DNA of 64,000 nt from an uncultured Trichococcus sp. (GTDB taxonomy: Bacteria; Bacillota; Bacilli; Lactobacillales; Aerococcaceae). Under the pieces are notes generated by a model. It ran no database searches, had not been told where the DNA came from, and saw only the letters and a list, made by a program, of their open reading frames with translations. The stretch covers positions 433,501 through 497,500 of the forward strand of contig NZ_OY764015.1 in assembly GCF_963667775.1 (NCBI RefSeq), in the 5' to 3' direction. The translations under genes were made by a program, and so were the position numbers. Positions 47,565 to 56,688 of this stretch are shown piece by piece (position 1 is the stretch's first letter; every line of letters begins with the position of its first letter).

Positions 47565-48110
47565 TTAGTGTCCGCCGTGTCCGCTTGGCAGCGAGTTGTT
47601 CGGATTTTCGAAAGCCAAGCCGAGTGCATCGGAGACGGCTTCCATGATGCTGTTGCTGCTGAAGGTCGCGCCAGAAACGGCATCGATTTCGACTGCTTGA
47701 GCGGCGATGATTTCTTCAATGACGGTGGTCCAAGCACGGTAGAAAAATTGGTCATCGTCCTGTTTTGAGGTTTCGGTGATGTCGGTTATCTGTCCGTTTT
47801 GGACGGTCACTTCCACAACCGTTTCGCCGCGAAAGCCGGTTCCGCTGCCTGTATAAACACCATCCGCATACTGCCCTGCGGCAACGCTGCTTGATGCGCT
47901 CTCCTCTGAACTGGATGAAGCTGCTTCCTCGCTGGTATCAGCTTCGATTTCAGTTGAGTCGCTTGCTGTGGATGACGTGGGTGTTTGTCCGGAAAGTACA
48001 TTGGCGACCGCATCCATGATCCCTACGCTGCTGTATGTTGCACCCGTAACGGCATCCACATCGGTACTTTGCGCTCCGATGATGTCGCCGCTACGGCTCC
48101 CAGAGTCTTG
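47565..48110 (-). pseudogene. FMN-binding-domain protein, 5' end lost
   Basis: Two FMN-binding domains are visible: the DVDAVTGATYSS and EIDAVSGATFSS motifs, in which a Ser or Thr carries covalently bound FMN in the family. A Ser/Glu-rich linker (about 50 residues) joins them and the protein ends SGHGGH. The frame merges upstream with out-of-frame sequence of an Fe-S protein gene, so it has no proper start or signal peptide. Probably once an exported electron-transfer protein. Confidence 0.75.
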
Positions 48111-48275
48111 CTGTTCAATTCCATCCCTAAAAATTGCATGTTGCAGTTTTTCATCGGGCAACCGGTTCCGCATTGGCCGCACTCGATGCATTCGCCGGAG
48201 TGGGATTTATCCGTTTTGTAAAGCGGGATGGACATGGGGCAGTTTTGCGTGCAAAGGCTGCAGTTTGCTATCTTC
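48095..48275 (-). pseudogene. Remnant of a 2[4Fe-4S] NapH-like protein
   Basis: One frame reads CSLCTQNCPMSIPLYK and then CIECGQCGTGCPMKNC, two four-cysteine Fe-S motifs. The upstream membrane part is missing, with apbE sequence directly before it, and the end is fused out of frame to the FMN-binding gene. Confidence 0.75.
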
Positions 48276-48329
48276 CGAGGGCTCGATTTGAAGTTCCTTG
48301 ATCTTCAATCCGTTGCGGATGGAGGTCAG

Positions 48330-49014
48330 CAGGTCTCCCAAGCTTCCCATCGCGGATGAAGAAGCGCTCGCTCACACCTGAAGTGACCATCGTCTGATCG
48401 GCCAAACCGACCGTCCCGATGAATTCTCCACGCTTCGCCAACGGATTCTGGACGCCGATCTGCCAACGGTCACCGTTTTGTTTTCCCCCAATTGTAGCGA
48501 TATTGCCGCCGAAATTGATCAGAGCAGAGTGGCAACCGTTCTGAACGAGGTGGTCCCTGGCTCGATCAGCGGCATAACCTTTGGCGATGCCGCCCAGGTC
48601 AAGCTGCTGTCCTGCCTTCTGCAGCATTGCGGTGCCGTTTTTTTGTCCAGGCTAAGGCTTTTGTAATCGACGAGCTTCTGGAGAGGTTCAAGATCCTTGT
48701 CTTCAGGCACGAAATCTCCCTTTTTGCCGATTCCCCATAGCGCGGTGGCGGGGCGTATGGTGATGTCAAACGCTCCTTTGGAAAGGTTCGAAACCTTGTG
48801 CTTTATTTAACATGAAAAACGTCTCTTCATCGATTGCGACAGGTCCGATACCGGCTTACGCTGATATTTCTGCAATTGCACTCGTGGGCTGGAAGGCGGA
48901 AAATTTGGCTTCAATTTCTTCGCATATTGTCTGGCGTTCTTCCAAAAGCGGCCGACAATCCTTCTCCGTCATAATCTGGTTATAGGTACCGAAAGCTGGG
49001 AACGATATCTGCAT
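48330..49014 (-). pseudogene. apbE: FAD:protein FMN transferase, degenerate
   Basis: From ATG at 49014 the frame starts MQISFPAFGTYNQIM and continues to a TAA near 48858. Later pieces, in changed frames, read GAFDITIRPATALWGIGKKG, then LDLGGIAKGYAADRA (typical ApbE) and INFGGNIATIGG, and TMVTSGVSERFF. The C-terminal third is missing. ApbE attaches FMN to proteins such as the FMN-binding protein next door, so the whole cluster has decayed together. Confidence 0.88.
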
Positions 49015-49228
49015 GGAATCACCTATTCTTTTGTGTTTTCATTCACATGCATTCGTTGTATGCCTCTAAGAATTGTGATTCCCCGAAAAAAAGACGTAAA
49101 TTTGCGAGAAAAGTGTTGGAGGGAAAGCAGCTGATGACATTTTCAAGATGTAATCTGCTATTCCGCGAGGCTAAATTTTCTGTATGCAGCAGCGATTGCG
49201 TTATAATAGGGTCAAAGGAAGCTGATTT

Positions 49229-49336
49229 ATGAAGAGTGCAGTTGGGCAACGTTTCAGGCAGCGAATGCGGTATTGCGGTTTGAGGAAGAAGGGCGTTTTA
49301 TGGGGGGGAAAGAGAGGATCAACTATTGGAGTGTGA
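49229..49336 (+). CDS. Possible 35-codon leader peptide overlapping mgtA
   Basis: MKSAVGQRFRQRMRYCGLRK begins a short, very basic peptide with AAGGAAG 7 bases before its ATG and TATAAT at 49202-49207. It overlaps the mgtA start in another frame and ends 36 bases inside mgtA. It could couple mgtA translation to that of the leader, or be chance. Confidence 0.35.
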   Translation: MKSAVGQRFRQRMRYCGLRKKGVLWGGKRGSTIGV

Positions 49337-51849
49337 CTCCGGAAGAGTTGTTGGAAGCTGTCCATTCTAACGAAAACGGTCTCACTGCTGAGGAAGCGGC
49401 AGTAAGGTTGAAGCAGCGTGGTCAAAACACGCTAAGGAAACAGAAAAAAGATACGCAGCTCAGGGCCTTCCTCAGCCAGTTCAAAAATCCAATCATCCTC
49501 ATATTGCTTGTTGCGACTGGTATATCGGCTGCAACAGGGGAGTGGATTGATGCGATGATCATCCTGGCCATCATCCTGGCGAGTGCGACACTCAGTTTTT
49601 ATCAGGAATATACTGCTGGAAATGTCATTGCGGAGCTCCGGGCGAAAGTGCAGGCGAAATCCGTCGTCCTTCGCGATGGCAAGCCAATCGAGATTGCATC
49701 AAAACTGGTAGTGCCGGGAGATATCGTCAAGCTTTCAACCGGCAGTCTCATTGTTGCGGACGGCTTGATTCTGGAAAGCACAAATTTATTCGTCAACCAG
49801 TCCATCCTCACAGGAGAATCTCAACCTTCCGAAAAGAAGCCGGATAAGGTCAAGGAAGATGCCAGCCTGGAAGAACGTACCAACTGTGTCTACACGGGCA
49901 CGAGTGTCCAGAGCGGAAATGCCACGATGTTAGTGGTGGAAACTGGAGCAAGCACCGAATTCGGCCAAATCGCCGATAAACTTTCTTTGCGCCCGCCGGA
50001 AACGGAATTTGAACGTGGTGTAAGACGGTTTGGTTACTTATTGACTGAAATCATGCTTGTCCTTACCCTTGTCGTTTTCGCGATCAACGTCATCATGAAC
50101 AGACCAGCCATCGAAGCCCTGCTTTTCTCGGTTGCTCTTGCAGTTGGGATTACCCCGCAACTTTTGCCGGCAATCATCAGCATTACCCTCTCGAAAGGAT
50201 CCCGCATTATGGCGAAGGAAGGGGTCATCGTCCGCCGCTTGACCGCGATCGAAAATTTTGGCAGCATGGATATCCTTTGCACCGATAAAACCGGAACCTT
50301 GACGGAGGGGACGATCCGGCTTGATGGAGCAGCTGATGTTGCAGGACAGCCCTCAGATGAAGTGTTCCGGCTTGCGTACTTGAATGCGAGCTTTCAGACA
50401 GGGATGGTGAATACGCTGGACGAGGCAATCAGCGCATCAAAAGAGGTGGATATCAGCGCCATCAAAAAGCAAGGAGAAATACCTTTTGATTTCAACCGGG
50501 AACGCCTCAGTGTCATTGTTCAGGAGGATGGACAGTGCACGATGATCGTGAAGGGGGCTTTGAACAGCGTCCTCACCATCTGTACGCGGGTTGAAATCGC
50601 GGGTTCCGAAAAGGCCATGGATGAAGAGATCCGATCCGGAATCCAGCAGCACTATGAAGAATGGAGCGGTCAAGGGATCCGCATCATCGCAGTCGCCAAA
50701 AAGACGGTGGCCTCAAAGGAAAAGTATGCAGTTGAAGATGAAAAGGAAATGGTACTGATGGGCTTTCTGCTGCTGTTTGACCATCCTAAAGAGGACGTTT
50801 CGCAGACTATAGTAGACTTGGCGCATAAAGGGGTCAGTCTGCGAATAATCACTGGGGACAATAAGTTGATCGCTTTGCACACTGCCGAGGCGGTAGGTCT
50901 GAAAGTCACTGGGGTTTTGACCGGATCGGAACTGATGAAGTTGAGTGATGAAGCCTTGTGGGCTAAAATCGAAGCCACTACGGTATTTGCAGAAGTGGAT
51001 CCCAACCAGAAGGAGCGGATTATCCTCGCTTTGAAAAAGAAAAATCATGTGGTTGGCTATATGGGCGATGGCATCAACGATGTGCCGGCGCTACACGCGG
51101 CAGACGTCAGTCTATCAGTGGATAACGCCGTTGATGTGGCCAAGGAATCAGCTGATTTCGTATTGATGGAAAAAAATCTGGAAGTGCTGAGCCGCGGTAT
51201 TCTGATGGGAAGGACAACCTTTGCCAACACGCTCAAATATATCCAGGTCACTACCAGCGCCAATTTCGGCAATATGTTCAGCATGGCGGGAGCATCCCTA
51301 TTCTTGCCGTTCCTGCCGCTGCTCCCCAAACAAATTCTCTTGATCAATTTTCTGAGCGATTTCCCTGCGATAACCATCGCCAATGATAGCGTGGATAGGG
51401 AAACAGTGGAAAAGCCGCTCAGATGGGATATTCATTTTATCCGTGATTTTATGTTTGTCTTCGGGCTGGTCAGTTCTGTTTTTGACTATCTGACGTTCGC
51501 TCTCCTGTTCATAGGATTTGATGCCAAGCACGGACTATTCCAGAGCAGTTGGTTCATTTTTTCAGTGCTCACGGAATTGTTGGTATTATTGGTCATGCGT
51601 ACGCAGAAGCGTTTCTACAGGAGTAAACCCGCCCCAATCTTGCTATTTGCATCCATCGTTGTAGGCATTATCACTTTGCTGATCCCATACCTGCCGTTCC
51701 ATCAATACCTTGGCATGGAACCAATCAAGCCAAGGTTGTTGCTGTCTTTGTTCCTTGTCCTAGGTCTGTATGTCATCGTCACGGAAATCGCCAAGTATTA
51801 TTTTTATAAAGCAAAGGCACAGCCGGAAACCAAGAAAGTACGCAGATAA
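49300..51849 (+). CDS. mgtA: P-type ATPase, Mg2+ transporting (MgtA type)
   Basis: 849 residues. Cation ATPase N-terminal domain, ILTGES actuator motif (TGES), phosphorylated Asp in CTDKTGTLTEG, and GDGINDVPALHAADVSLS hinge motif. The order of membrane segments (four before and six after the catalytic loop) is that of the type IIIB Mg2+ group. ATG at 49300 follows GAAGAAGGG; TTG at 49273 is less likely. Mg2+ or perhaps Ni2+ import. Confidence 0.9.
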   Translation: MGGKERINYWSVTPEELLEAVHSNENGLTAEEAAVRLKQRGQNTLRKQKKDTQLRAFLSQFKNPIILILLVATGISAATGEWIDAMIILAIILASATLSFYQEYTAGNVIAELRAKVQAKSVVLRDGKPIEIASKLVVPGDIVKLSTGSLIVADGLILESTNLFVNQSILTGESQPSEKKPDKVKEDASLEERTNCVYTGTSVQSGNATMLVVETGASTEFGQIADKLSLRPPETEFERGVRRFGYLLTEIMLVLTLVVFAINVIMNRPAIEALLFSVALAVGITPQLLPAIISITLSKGSRIMAKEGVIVRRLTAIENFGSMDILCTDKTGTLTEGTIRLDGAADVAGQPSDEVFRLAYLNASFQTGMVNTLDEAISASKEVDISAIKKQGEIPFDFNRERLSVIVQEDGQCTMIVKGALNSVLTICTRVEIAGSEKAMDEEIRSGIQQHYEEWSGQGIRIIAVAKKTVASKEKYAVEDEKEMVLMGFLLLFDHPKEDVSQTIVDLAHKGVSLRIITGDNKLIALHTAEAVGLKVTGVLTGSELMKLSDEALWAKIEATTVFAEVDPNQKERIILALKKKNHVVGYMGDGINDVPALHAADVSLSVDNAVDVAKESADFVLMEKNLEVLSRGILMGRTTFANTLKYIQVTTSANFGNMFSMAGASLFLPFLPLLPKQILLINFLSDFPAITIANDSVDRETVEKPLRWDIHFIRDFMFVFGLVSSVFDYLTFALLFIGFDAKHGLFQSSWFIFSVLTELLVLLVMRTQKRFYRSKPAPILLFASIVVGIITLLIPYLPFHQYLGMEPIKPRLLLSLFLVLGLYVIVTEIAKYYFYKAKAQPETKKVRR

Positions 51850-51894
51850 GCAGTCCGATTTTCAGTGTGTCGCAATCAGGGAGGCGGGATAGGC

Positions 51895-52326
51895 ATGTTC
51901 GAGACTTTTTATTTGTTGCTCGGGATAGTAAACAGTTTACTTTTGATAACCATCTTTTTACTTGTAAGGAATGCCAAATTAGCGCAAGTAGCGGTCGCGG
52001 GGAAAGTCTATTTGGCGTTGGCGGTCCCCGCAGTCATCGGAATCGTCCTGGCGCAACAGCAACAGAAGCCGGTCCAATACACGATATTCCTGGGCATTTT
52101 CCTGGCCTTTCTTATGCTGGAAGGCATCTACGACTTCGTTCTGAAGGTATCATTCCGTGAAAATTGGAAGTTATTGACGCCTTATCTGATGCTGTATTGG
52201 TCGATGAATTACGGTTTCATCGTAATGACGTGGAAACATTCGAAGCTGCAAGGCGGAATTCTGTTGGGATTGTTTGTTATCCAGATCATCGCAAATATCC
52301 GCTCGCACAAGAGGGATAAAAAATAA
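51895..52326 (+). CDS. Unrecognised integral membrane protein
   Basis: 143 residues with four or five hydrophobic segments, including LLLGIVNSLLLITIFLLV and YLALAVPAVIGIVLA, ending in a basic tail RSHKRDKK. ATG at 51895 follows GGAGGCGGG. It lies 45 bases after mgtA and may share its transcript. Function unknown. Confidence 0.75.
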   Translation: MFETFYLLLGIVNSLLLITIFLLVRNAKLAQVAVAGKVYLALAVPAVIGIVLAQQQQKPVQYTIFLGIFLAFLMLEGIYDFVLKVSFRENWKLLTPYLMLYWSMNYGFIVMTWKHSKLQGGILLGLFVIQIIANIRSHKRDKK

Positions 52327-52338
52327 ATGTTTGTAAAC

Positions 52339-52384
52339 AAAAGAAGCGTTACGCCCAAAAATGAGGGTGTAATGCTTCTTTTTC
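52339..52384 (+). terminator. Intrinsic terminator after the mgtA region
   Basis: AAAAGAAGC(G)TTAC pairs with GTAATGCTTCTTTTT. Confidence 0.85.
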
Positions 52385-52433
52385 GCTATCGCGCAGCCGC
52401 TTATAGGGTATTTCGAAAATCATATTTGTTTTT

Positions 52434-53327
52434 TCAGCTCTTATTTTTGGAACGAGCCTCTTCCTGCACCAATCTCAGGAAATAGTCCGAGGCCTTCGAA
52501 AACACTTGGTATTTCTTCCAGACAAAGTGGAGTCCGACCTCGAGCCGTGGTTCCAACGGACGGAGGCATAAATCGCTGCCTTCGCCGGTATGGATGATCC
52601 CATCCAAGCACAACGCATAATGGCTGTTTTCTTCCACGAGCAGGGAGGCATTGTAGAGTAGATTATAGGTTGTGACGATGTTCAGGCTGCGCTCATTGCC
52701 GCCGAGCCAACCAGCAAGTTCATTTTTGACCAACAGCTGGTTCGAGCAGATGACCGGCTTACCCCTCAGATCCTTCGGTGAGATGCTTTCCAAATCAGCC
52801 AGCGGACTGTCTTTCCTCATCAGCACACCCCATATGTTCTTAGTCGGCAACTTGATGAAATCATACTTGGTCATGTTCGTAGGCTCGACTAGTACACCGA
52901 AATCCAGCAGGCCTTTGTCCAATCGGTCCGTGACGTCCTCGGCATTGCCGCTGAACAGATGGAATTTGAGCAGTGGATGCTCTGCTTGGACTCTGCTGAT
53001 TGCGCGCGCTATGATCCGCATCCCCTCAGATTCGCCACCGCCGATATAGATGTCCCCGCTGAATTCAGTGTCGTCCGCTCGCATTTCCGACTCAGTCTTG
53101 TCAACGAGTTGGATGATTTCCTCAGCCCTTTTTCTGAGCAGCATGCCTTCATCCGTCAAAGTGATCTTGCGGTTGCCTCTGATGAAAAGCTGCTTTCCGA
53201 GTTCCTCCTCCAGTTCCTTCATCTGTCTGGAGAGGGTAGGCTGCGTGATATGCAAAAATTCCGCTGCACCCGAAATGCTCTGTTCCCTTGCAATCGTCAA
53301 AAAATACTGCAGTACTCTGAGTTCCAT
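52434..53327 (-). CDS. LysR-family transcriptional regulator
   Basis: 297 residues: HTH in ISGAAEFLHITQPTLSRQMKELEEELG and an effector domain from about residue 90 (GDIYIGGGESEGM). Canonical LysR HTH, unlike the one at 16344. Divergent from the small gene and the SemiSWEET gene at 53456, which it may regulate; the effector is unknown. Confidence 0.93.
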   Translation of the reverse strand: MELRVLQYFLTIAREQSISGAAEFLHITQPTLSRQMKELEEELGKQLFIRGNRKITLTDEGMLLRKRAEEIIQLVDKTESEMRADDTEFSGDIYIGGGESEGMRIIARAISRVQAEHPLLKFHLFSGNAEDVTDRLDKGLLDFGVLVEPTNMTKYDFIKLPTKNIWGVLMRKDSPLADLESISPKDLRGKPVICSNQLLVKNELAGWLGGNERSLNIVTTYNLLYNASLLVEENSHYALCLDGIIHTGEGSDLCLRPLEPRLEVGLHFVWKKYQVFSKASDYFLRLVQEEARSKNKS

Positions 53328-53455
53328 AACCTCAACTCCTTTGACATCATTTTAACGCTCTTTGCTATGCTTTTCAAGTATGTCAAGCTATCTGATATGG
53401 GTATTTGATGTTCTTGCTGATACGCTGTATTCTACTCTTAAGAGGAGTGAAACGA

Positions 53456-53668
53456 GTGGAGATAACTGAGGAAATGCTTATCACAAATCTGAAGGACGCT
53501 GGCTGCGATGATAAAATAATCGCTGCTTTTCTGCTATACCGCCAAACGAACGAACAGTTGAAACAGAAGGATTTGCTTGAAAAGCACAGGAGCATTTTGT
53601 TGGATAAGATCCATGAGGACCAGAAGGCAATCGACTGTCTGGATTATCTGCTCTACAAAATAAAATAA
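53456..53668 (+). CDS. Unrecognised 70-residue coiled-coil protein
   Basis: Starts with GTG after AGAGG at normal spacing. It reads MEITEEMLITNLKDAGCDDK, then a helical KDLLEKHRSILLDKIHEDQKA segment, ending LLYKIK. Charged and helical, without membrane segments. It is 24 bases before the SemiSWEET gene, so both are likely one operon. The family is unknown to me. Confidence 0.7.
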   Translation: MEITEEMLITNLKDAGCDDKIIAAFLLYRQTNEQLKQKDLLEKHRSILLDKIHEDQKAIDCLDYLLYKIK

Positions 53669-53692
53669 ACAGCTAACCAGGAGGAAAAGAAT

Positions 53693-53932
53693 ATGATAGG
53701 ATCAATCGCAGGAGTATTGACAACATTGGCATTTTTGCCGCAGGTAATCAAAGTTTTGCAGACAAAGGACACGAAGGCCATTTCGCTGGGGATGTACCTC
53801 ATGTCAGTGATAGGTATCTTCTTGTGGATGGTGCACGGCTACAGAATCGGTGATATGGCGCTTTTCATCGCAAACGTCGTCACTTTCTGCTTGGCTTTGG
53901 TCATTTTGATCTCAAAATTGAAATATAAATAA
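53693..53932 (+). CDS. SemiSWEET-type sugar transporter (PQ-loop)
   Basis: 79 residues with three membrane helices and the PQ motif in LAFLPQVIKVL. SemiSWEETs dimerise to move sugars by facilitated diffusion. AGGAGG precedes the ATG. Substrate not predictable. Confidence 0.92.
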   Translation: MIGSIAGVLTTLAFLPQVIKVLQTKDTKAISLGMYLMSVIGIFLWMVHGYRIGDMALFIANVVTFCLALVILISKLKYK

Positions 53933-53938
53933 GAATTC

Positions 53939-53965
53939 GGATCAGTTCACGCTGATCCTTTTTTG
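53939..53965 (+). terminator. Intrinsic terminator after SemiSWEET gene
   Basis: GGATCAG pairs with CTGATCC followed by six T. Confidence 0.88.
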
Positions 53966-54011
53966 TTTTTCAACAAAGTCGCTTATAATGGATGAGAAGG
54001 GTGGTGCCATC

Positions 54012-54428
54012 ATGTTGGAAGAATTGGCGCTTGAAATAGCGAAAACGGCGCATGCCGGACAGACGGATAAAGCCGGGCTTGATTATATTCTGCATCCGTT
54101 GCAAGTGGCCGCAGAGATGGCGACGGATGAAGAGAAGGCTGTCGCCTTGCTGCATGATATCATTGAGGACACGGATGTGACAGCCGATGAGTTGTTGGCT
54201 AAGGGGCTATCGGTTGCGGTAGTCGAAGCTGTTGAAGCATTGACCAAAAAAACGGACCAGAACTATGCCGATTATTTGGCAGAGGTTAAAAAGAACGGAT
54301 TGGCTACTGCCGTGAAGTTGGCGGATCTGAAGCACAATTCGGATCTGACCAGGCTGGAAACCATTACCCAAAAGGATAGGGATCGGGCAGAGAAATACCG
54401 CAAGGCGATTGAATATTTATCGAAGTGA
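54012..54428 (+). CDS. HD-domain phosphohydrolase, RelA/SpoT-hydrolase-like
   Basis: 138 residues: His in LHPLQVAAEM, the HD pair and ED in LLHDIIEDTDV, and LADLKHNSDL, the metal and substrate motifs of (p)ppGpp hydrolase (small alarmone hydrolase) domains. No synthetase domain. Start at ATG 54012 with GGTGGTG upstream. It may degrade alarmones or other nucleotides. Confidence 0.85.
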   Translation: MLEELALEIAKTAHAGQTDKAGLDYILHPLQVAAEMATDEEKAVALLHDIIEDTDVTADELLAKGLSVAVVEAVEALTKKTDQNYADYLAEVKKNGLATAVKLADLKHNSDLTRLETITQKDRDRAEKYRKAIEYLSK

Positions 54429-54448
54429 ATTGCTGGCGTCACATTTTT

Positions 54449-54832
54449 TTACGATTTCCTGAAGCGCAGATGCCAGGTCAAACCGATCAGGTGGGCCAAA
54501 TATACGATTATCAGTACGATGCGCAGCAATGTGCTGTCGGTCAGCGTAAAGGGGATCGCAAAGACAAAGAGCATCATCACGAACATCCGGCCCAACCCTT
54601 TGTTCGTGATGTTTTTTTTCACTAACGGGTCGTCGATGTATTGTTTGTATTTTTCCGATTCGACGAATTGCTTATGCAAACGGTCCGAACTGTGTATCCA
54701 GAAGAAGCCGGTCAGCAGATAGAAGACAGTTGTAGGCAAGAACGGCAGGAATATCCCGACAGTCCCGAGACCGAACGTCAAGAAACCCATGCCCATGTAT
54801 AAGTATTTTTTCAAATGGTTAGTCTCCTTCAA
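54449..54832 (-). CDS. YbaN-family membrane protein (DUF454)
   Basis: 127 residues with three or four membrane segments and the family signature GIFLPFLPTTVFYLLTGFFW. Function unknown. Convergent with the HD-domain gene, 20 bases apart. Confidence 0.88.
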   Translation of the reverse strand: MKETNHLKKYLYMGMGFLTFGLGTVGIFLPFLPTTVFYLLTGFFWIHSSDRLHKQFVESEKYKQYIDDPLVKKNITNKGLGRMFVMMLFVFAIPFTLTDSTLLRIVLIIVYLAHLIGLTWHLRFRKS

Positions 54833-54983
54833 ATCTGGCAGGAACCAGATGATTTTTGTTGCTTATAGTTAACGATATCCTCGTAGTGCAGATTGTTTGT
54901 GATATACTATTCAGATAGTATATTACATTTGGCATAGCGTGTGTATTAGGGAAATCCTGATTCATCACCGAGAAGGAGCTATT

Positions 54984-55382
54984 ATGAAAAATACATCTCT
55001 TATTATTTTGGGTTTACTCTTTGCCGTTTTTGGAATCAGTCTGTTTATGCCTTGGATTCTGCTGCCGAACTATGACACGCTCGCGTTGGATCCAACATCC
55101 GGCTATCGGTTTTATTCACAAAACTACTTCATGCTATTGTTATGTGTCCTGATTTTGCTTACGTATTTTCTGTTGTTCAGGTTCAGAAAATCCAAACTGT
55201 TGCTTTTGCTGGCAGCGGAACTGATCTTTTTGGCGGGAACCATCCTGTCACCACTTATAGCTAACGGTATGATATTTTTTGACGTAGTGCTCTACGGGTA
55301 TTATGTCGCGGTTGCAACACTGCTGGCCTTGATCCTTTATTCGATGGTTTTGTATTTCGGATGGAATAATCAGCCCGCATGA
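54984..55382 (+). CDS. Unrecognised four-helix membrane protein
   Basis: 132 residues with four hydrophobic segments, starting MKNTSLIILGLLFAVFG. AAGGAG 6 bases before the ATG. A loop containing DTLALDPTSGYRFYSQNY lies outside or inside the membrane between helices 1 and 2. No family recognised. Confidence 0.7.
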   Translation: MKNTSLIILGLLFAVFGISLFMPWILLPNYDTLALDPTSGYRFYSQNYFMLLLCVLILLTYFLLFRFRKSKLLLLLAAELIFLAGTILSPLIANGMIFFDVVLYGYYVAVATLLALILYSMVLYFGWNNQPA

Positions 55383-55390
55383 CCATTTAC

Positions 55391-55436
55391 AAAACCGTAC
55401 GTTGGACTTTTCGATGTCCATCCGTGCGGTTTTTTG
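55391..55436 (+). terminator. Intrinsic terminator
   Basis: AAAACCGTACG pairs with CGTGCGGTTTTTT with an inner GGAC/GTCC stem. Confidence 0.8.
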
Positions 55437-55483
55437 TTTTGGAGCGATTGCTATTATTCCCATCATGCAAGCGTTTGTATATT

Positions 55484-55526
55484 TTGACAAACTTTTTCTT
55501 TCGTGCTATTATTGCTTCGAAATCGA
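55484..55526 (+). promoter_or_regulatory. MarR gene promoter with operator-like palindrome
   Basis: TTGACA and TATTAT are 17 bases apart. TTCGAAATCGAA (55515-55526), a near-palindrome, lies at the transcription start, where a self-repressing MarR protein would act. Confidence 0.6.
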
Positions 55527-55551
55527 AATATTAAAGGGAGGTGGTGTTACG

Positions 55552-55995
55552 ATGTCTGCAACAGATCGCGATACTTTAAAGGCCCTTACTGTGTTATTTA
55601 AATCATCCCAACATGTACAGGACAAACTGAAGAAAGATATGATGAAGCAAGGTTTGAATTTCTCTGAATTCGCCGTGATGGAATTGTTGTATCATAAAGG
55701 GGAGCAACCGATCCAAAACATCGGAAAGAAAGTCTTGCTTGCCAGTAGCAGTTTGACGTACGTTGTCGATAAATTAGAGAGCAAAGGGCTGGTGCAACGC
55801 ATCCCATGTGCAACTGACCGCCGTGTTATTTTTACAGCCATTACCGAAGAAGGACGCAAATTGATGGACCGCATTTTCCCGTTGCATGCTGCGTATATCG
55901 CAGAGATTTTTTCCGTCCTTTCAGATAAAGAAGTAGAAACGTTCATCGACTTGGCCAAAAGAGTTGGGGTCCACGCCGAAAACTTGGAGCATTGA
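55552..55995 (+). CDS. MarR-family transcriptional regulator
   Basis: 147 residues with winged HTH: NFSEFAVMELLYHKGEQPIQNIGKKVLLASSSLTYVVDKLE, in segments, and the DRR wing (CATDRRVIFTAIT). AAAGGGAGGTGG before the ATG. A single Cys is in the wing segment, so redox control cannot be excluded. No target gene is adjacent downstream; probably self-regulated. Confidence 0.9.
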   Translation: MSATDRDTLKALTVLFKSSQHVQDKLKKDMMKQGLNFSEFAVMELLYHKGEQPIQNIGKKVLLASSSLTYVVDKLESKGLVQRIPCATDRRVIFTAITEEGRKLMDRIFPLHAAYIAEIFSVLSDKEVETFIDLAKRVGVHAENLEH

Positions 55996-56018
55996 CCACA
56001 ATCCAGCGTCAAAACATC

Positions 56019-56057
56019 AGGGACTGCCACAGCATTAAGCTGGGAAGTCCCTTTTTG
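56019..56057 (+). terminator. Intrinsic terminator after the MarR gene
   Basis: CAGGGACT pairs with AGTCCCT(T)TTT around inner GCC/GGG-like pairs. Confidence 0.75.
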
Positions 56058-56145
56058 CGCATTTTTATGCACGAACCATCACTTTTTCCGAATGCAATCC
56101 TTATACATATGGTAAAATAGGCAGTATCAGACTCAAAAAGGAAAG

Positions 56146-56649
56146 ATGAAAGTGAAAAATAAGAAAATCACCAAAACAAATGCGATGCGCATGCTCGATA
56201 AACAGAAGCGTGCTTATACAGTCCACGAATACACTTGGTCGGAGGACCACCTTGATGCGCTGTCCGTCCTCGAGAAAATGAGCCGTGATGCCGGTGCGGT
56301 CTACAAAACCATCGTTGCGGTAGGCGATAAGACCGGTGTTGTCGTCGGGGTCATCCCGGCGCAGAACGAACTGGACCTGAAGGCTTTTGCGAAAGTCAGC
56401 GGCAATAAAAGGATCGAAATGTTGCCTTTGAAGGATCTGGAAGCGACAACCGGCTATATCCGGGGCGGCTGTTCGCCGATTGGGATGAAAAAGGCTTTCC
56501 CTACCTATTTGTCGCATCATATCCTTGATGAAAAAAGCGTGCTCGTATCCGGAGGTAAACGCGGAACGCAGATCGAAATCAGTCCAGCTGATCTGATTGC
56601 CGTCACGCATGCTAAAGTTGAAGAGATTACACAAGAGAAAGATGAATGA
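56146..56649 (+). CDS. YbaK/EbsC-type aminoacyl-tRNA deacylase
   Basis: 167 residues. Family motifs: AVYKTIVAVGDKTG with the conserved Lys, GYIRGGCSPIGMKK with the glycine loop, and SGGKRGTQIEISPADL. YbaK proteins deacylate Cys-tRNA(Pro). First gene of a conserved Firmicute block continuing with YunD. Confidence 0.92.
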   Translation: MKVKNKKITKTNAMRMLDKQKRAYTVHEYTWSEDHLDALSVLEKMSRDAGAVYKTIVAVGDKTGVVVGVIPAQNELDLKAFAKVSGNKRIEMLPLKDLEATTGYIRGGCSPIGMKKAFPTYLSHHILDEKSVLVSGGKRGTQIEISPADLIAVTHAKVEEITQEKDE

Positions 56650-56688
56650 AGCACGTTCCTCTTTGTCAACGGAAAAGGAGAACGTATC

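Noticed and set aside
49047-49232. Overlapping 60-70-codon frames upstream of mgtA on both strands
   Set aside because: They cross the mgtA promoter region and no family is recognised.
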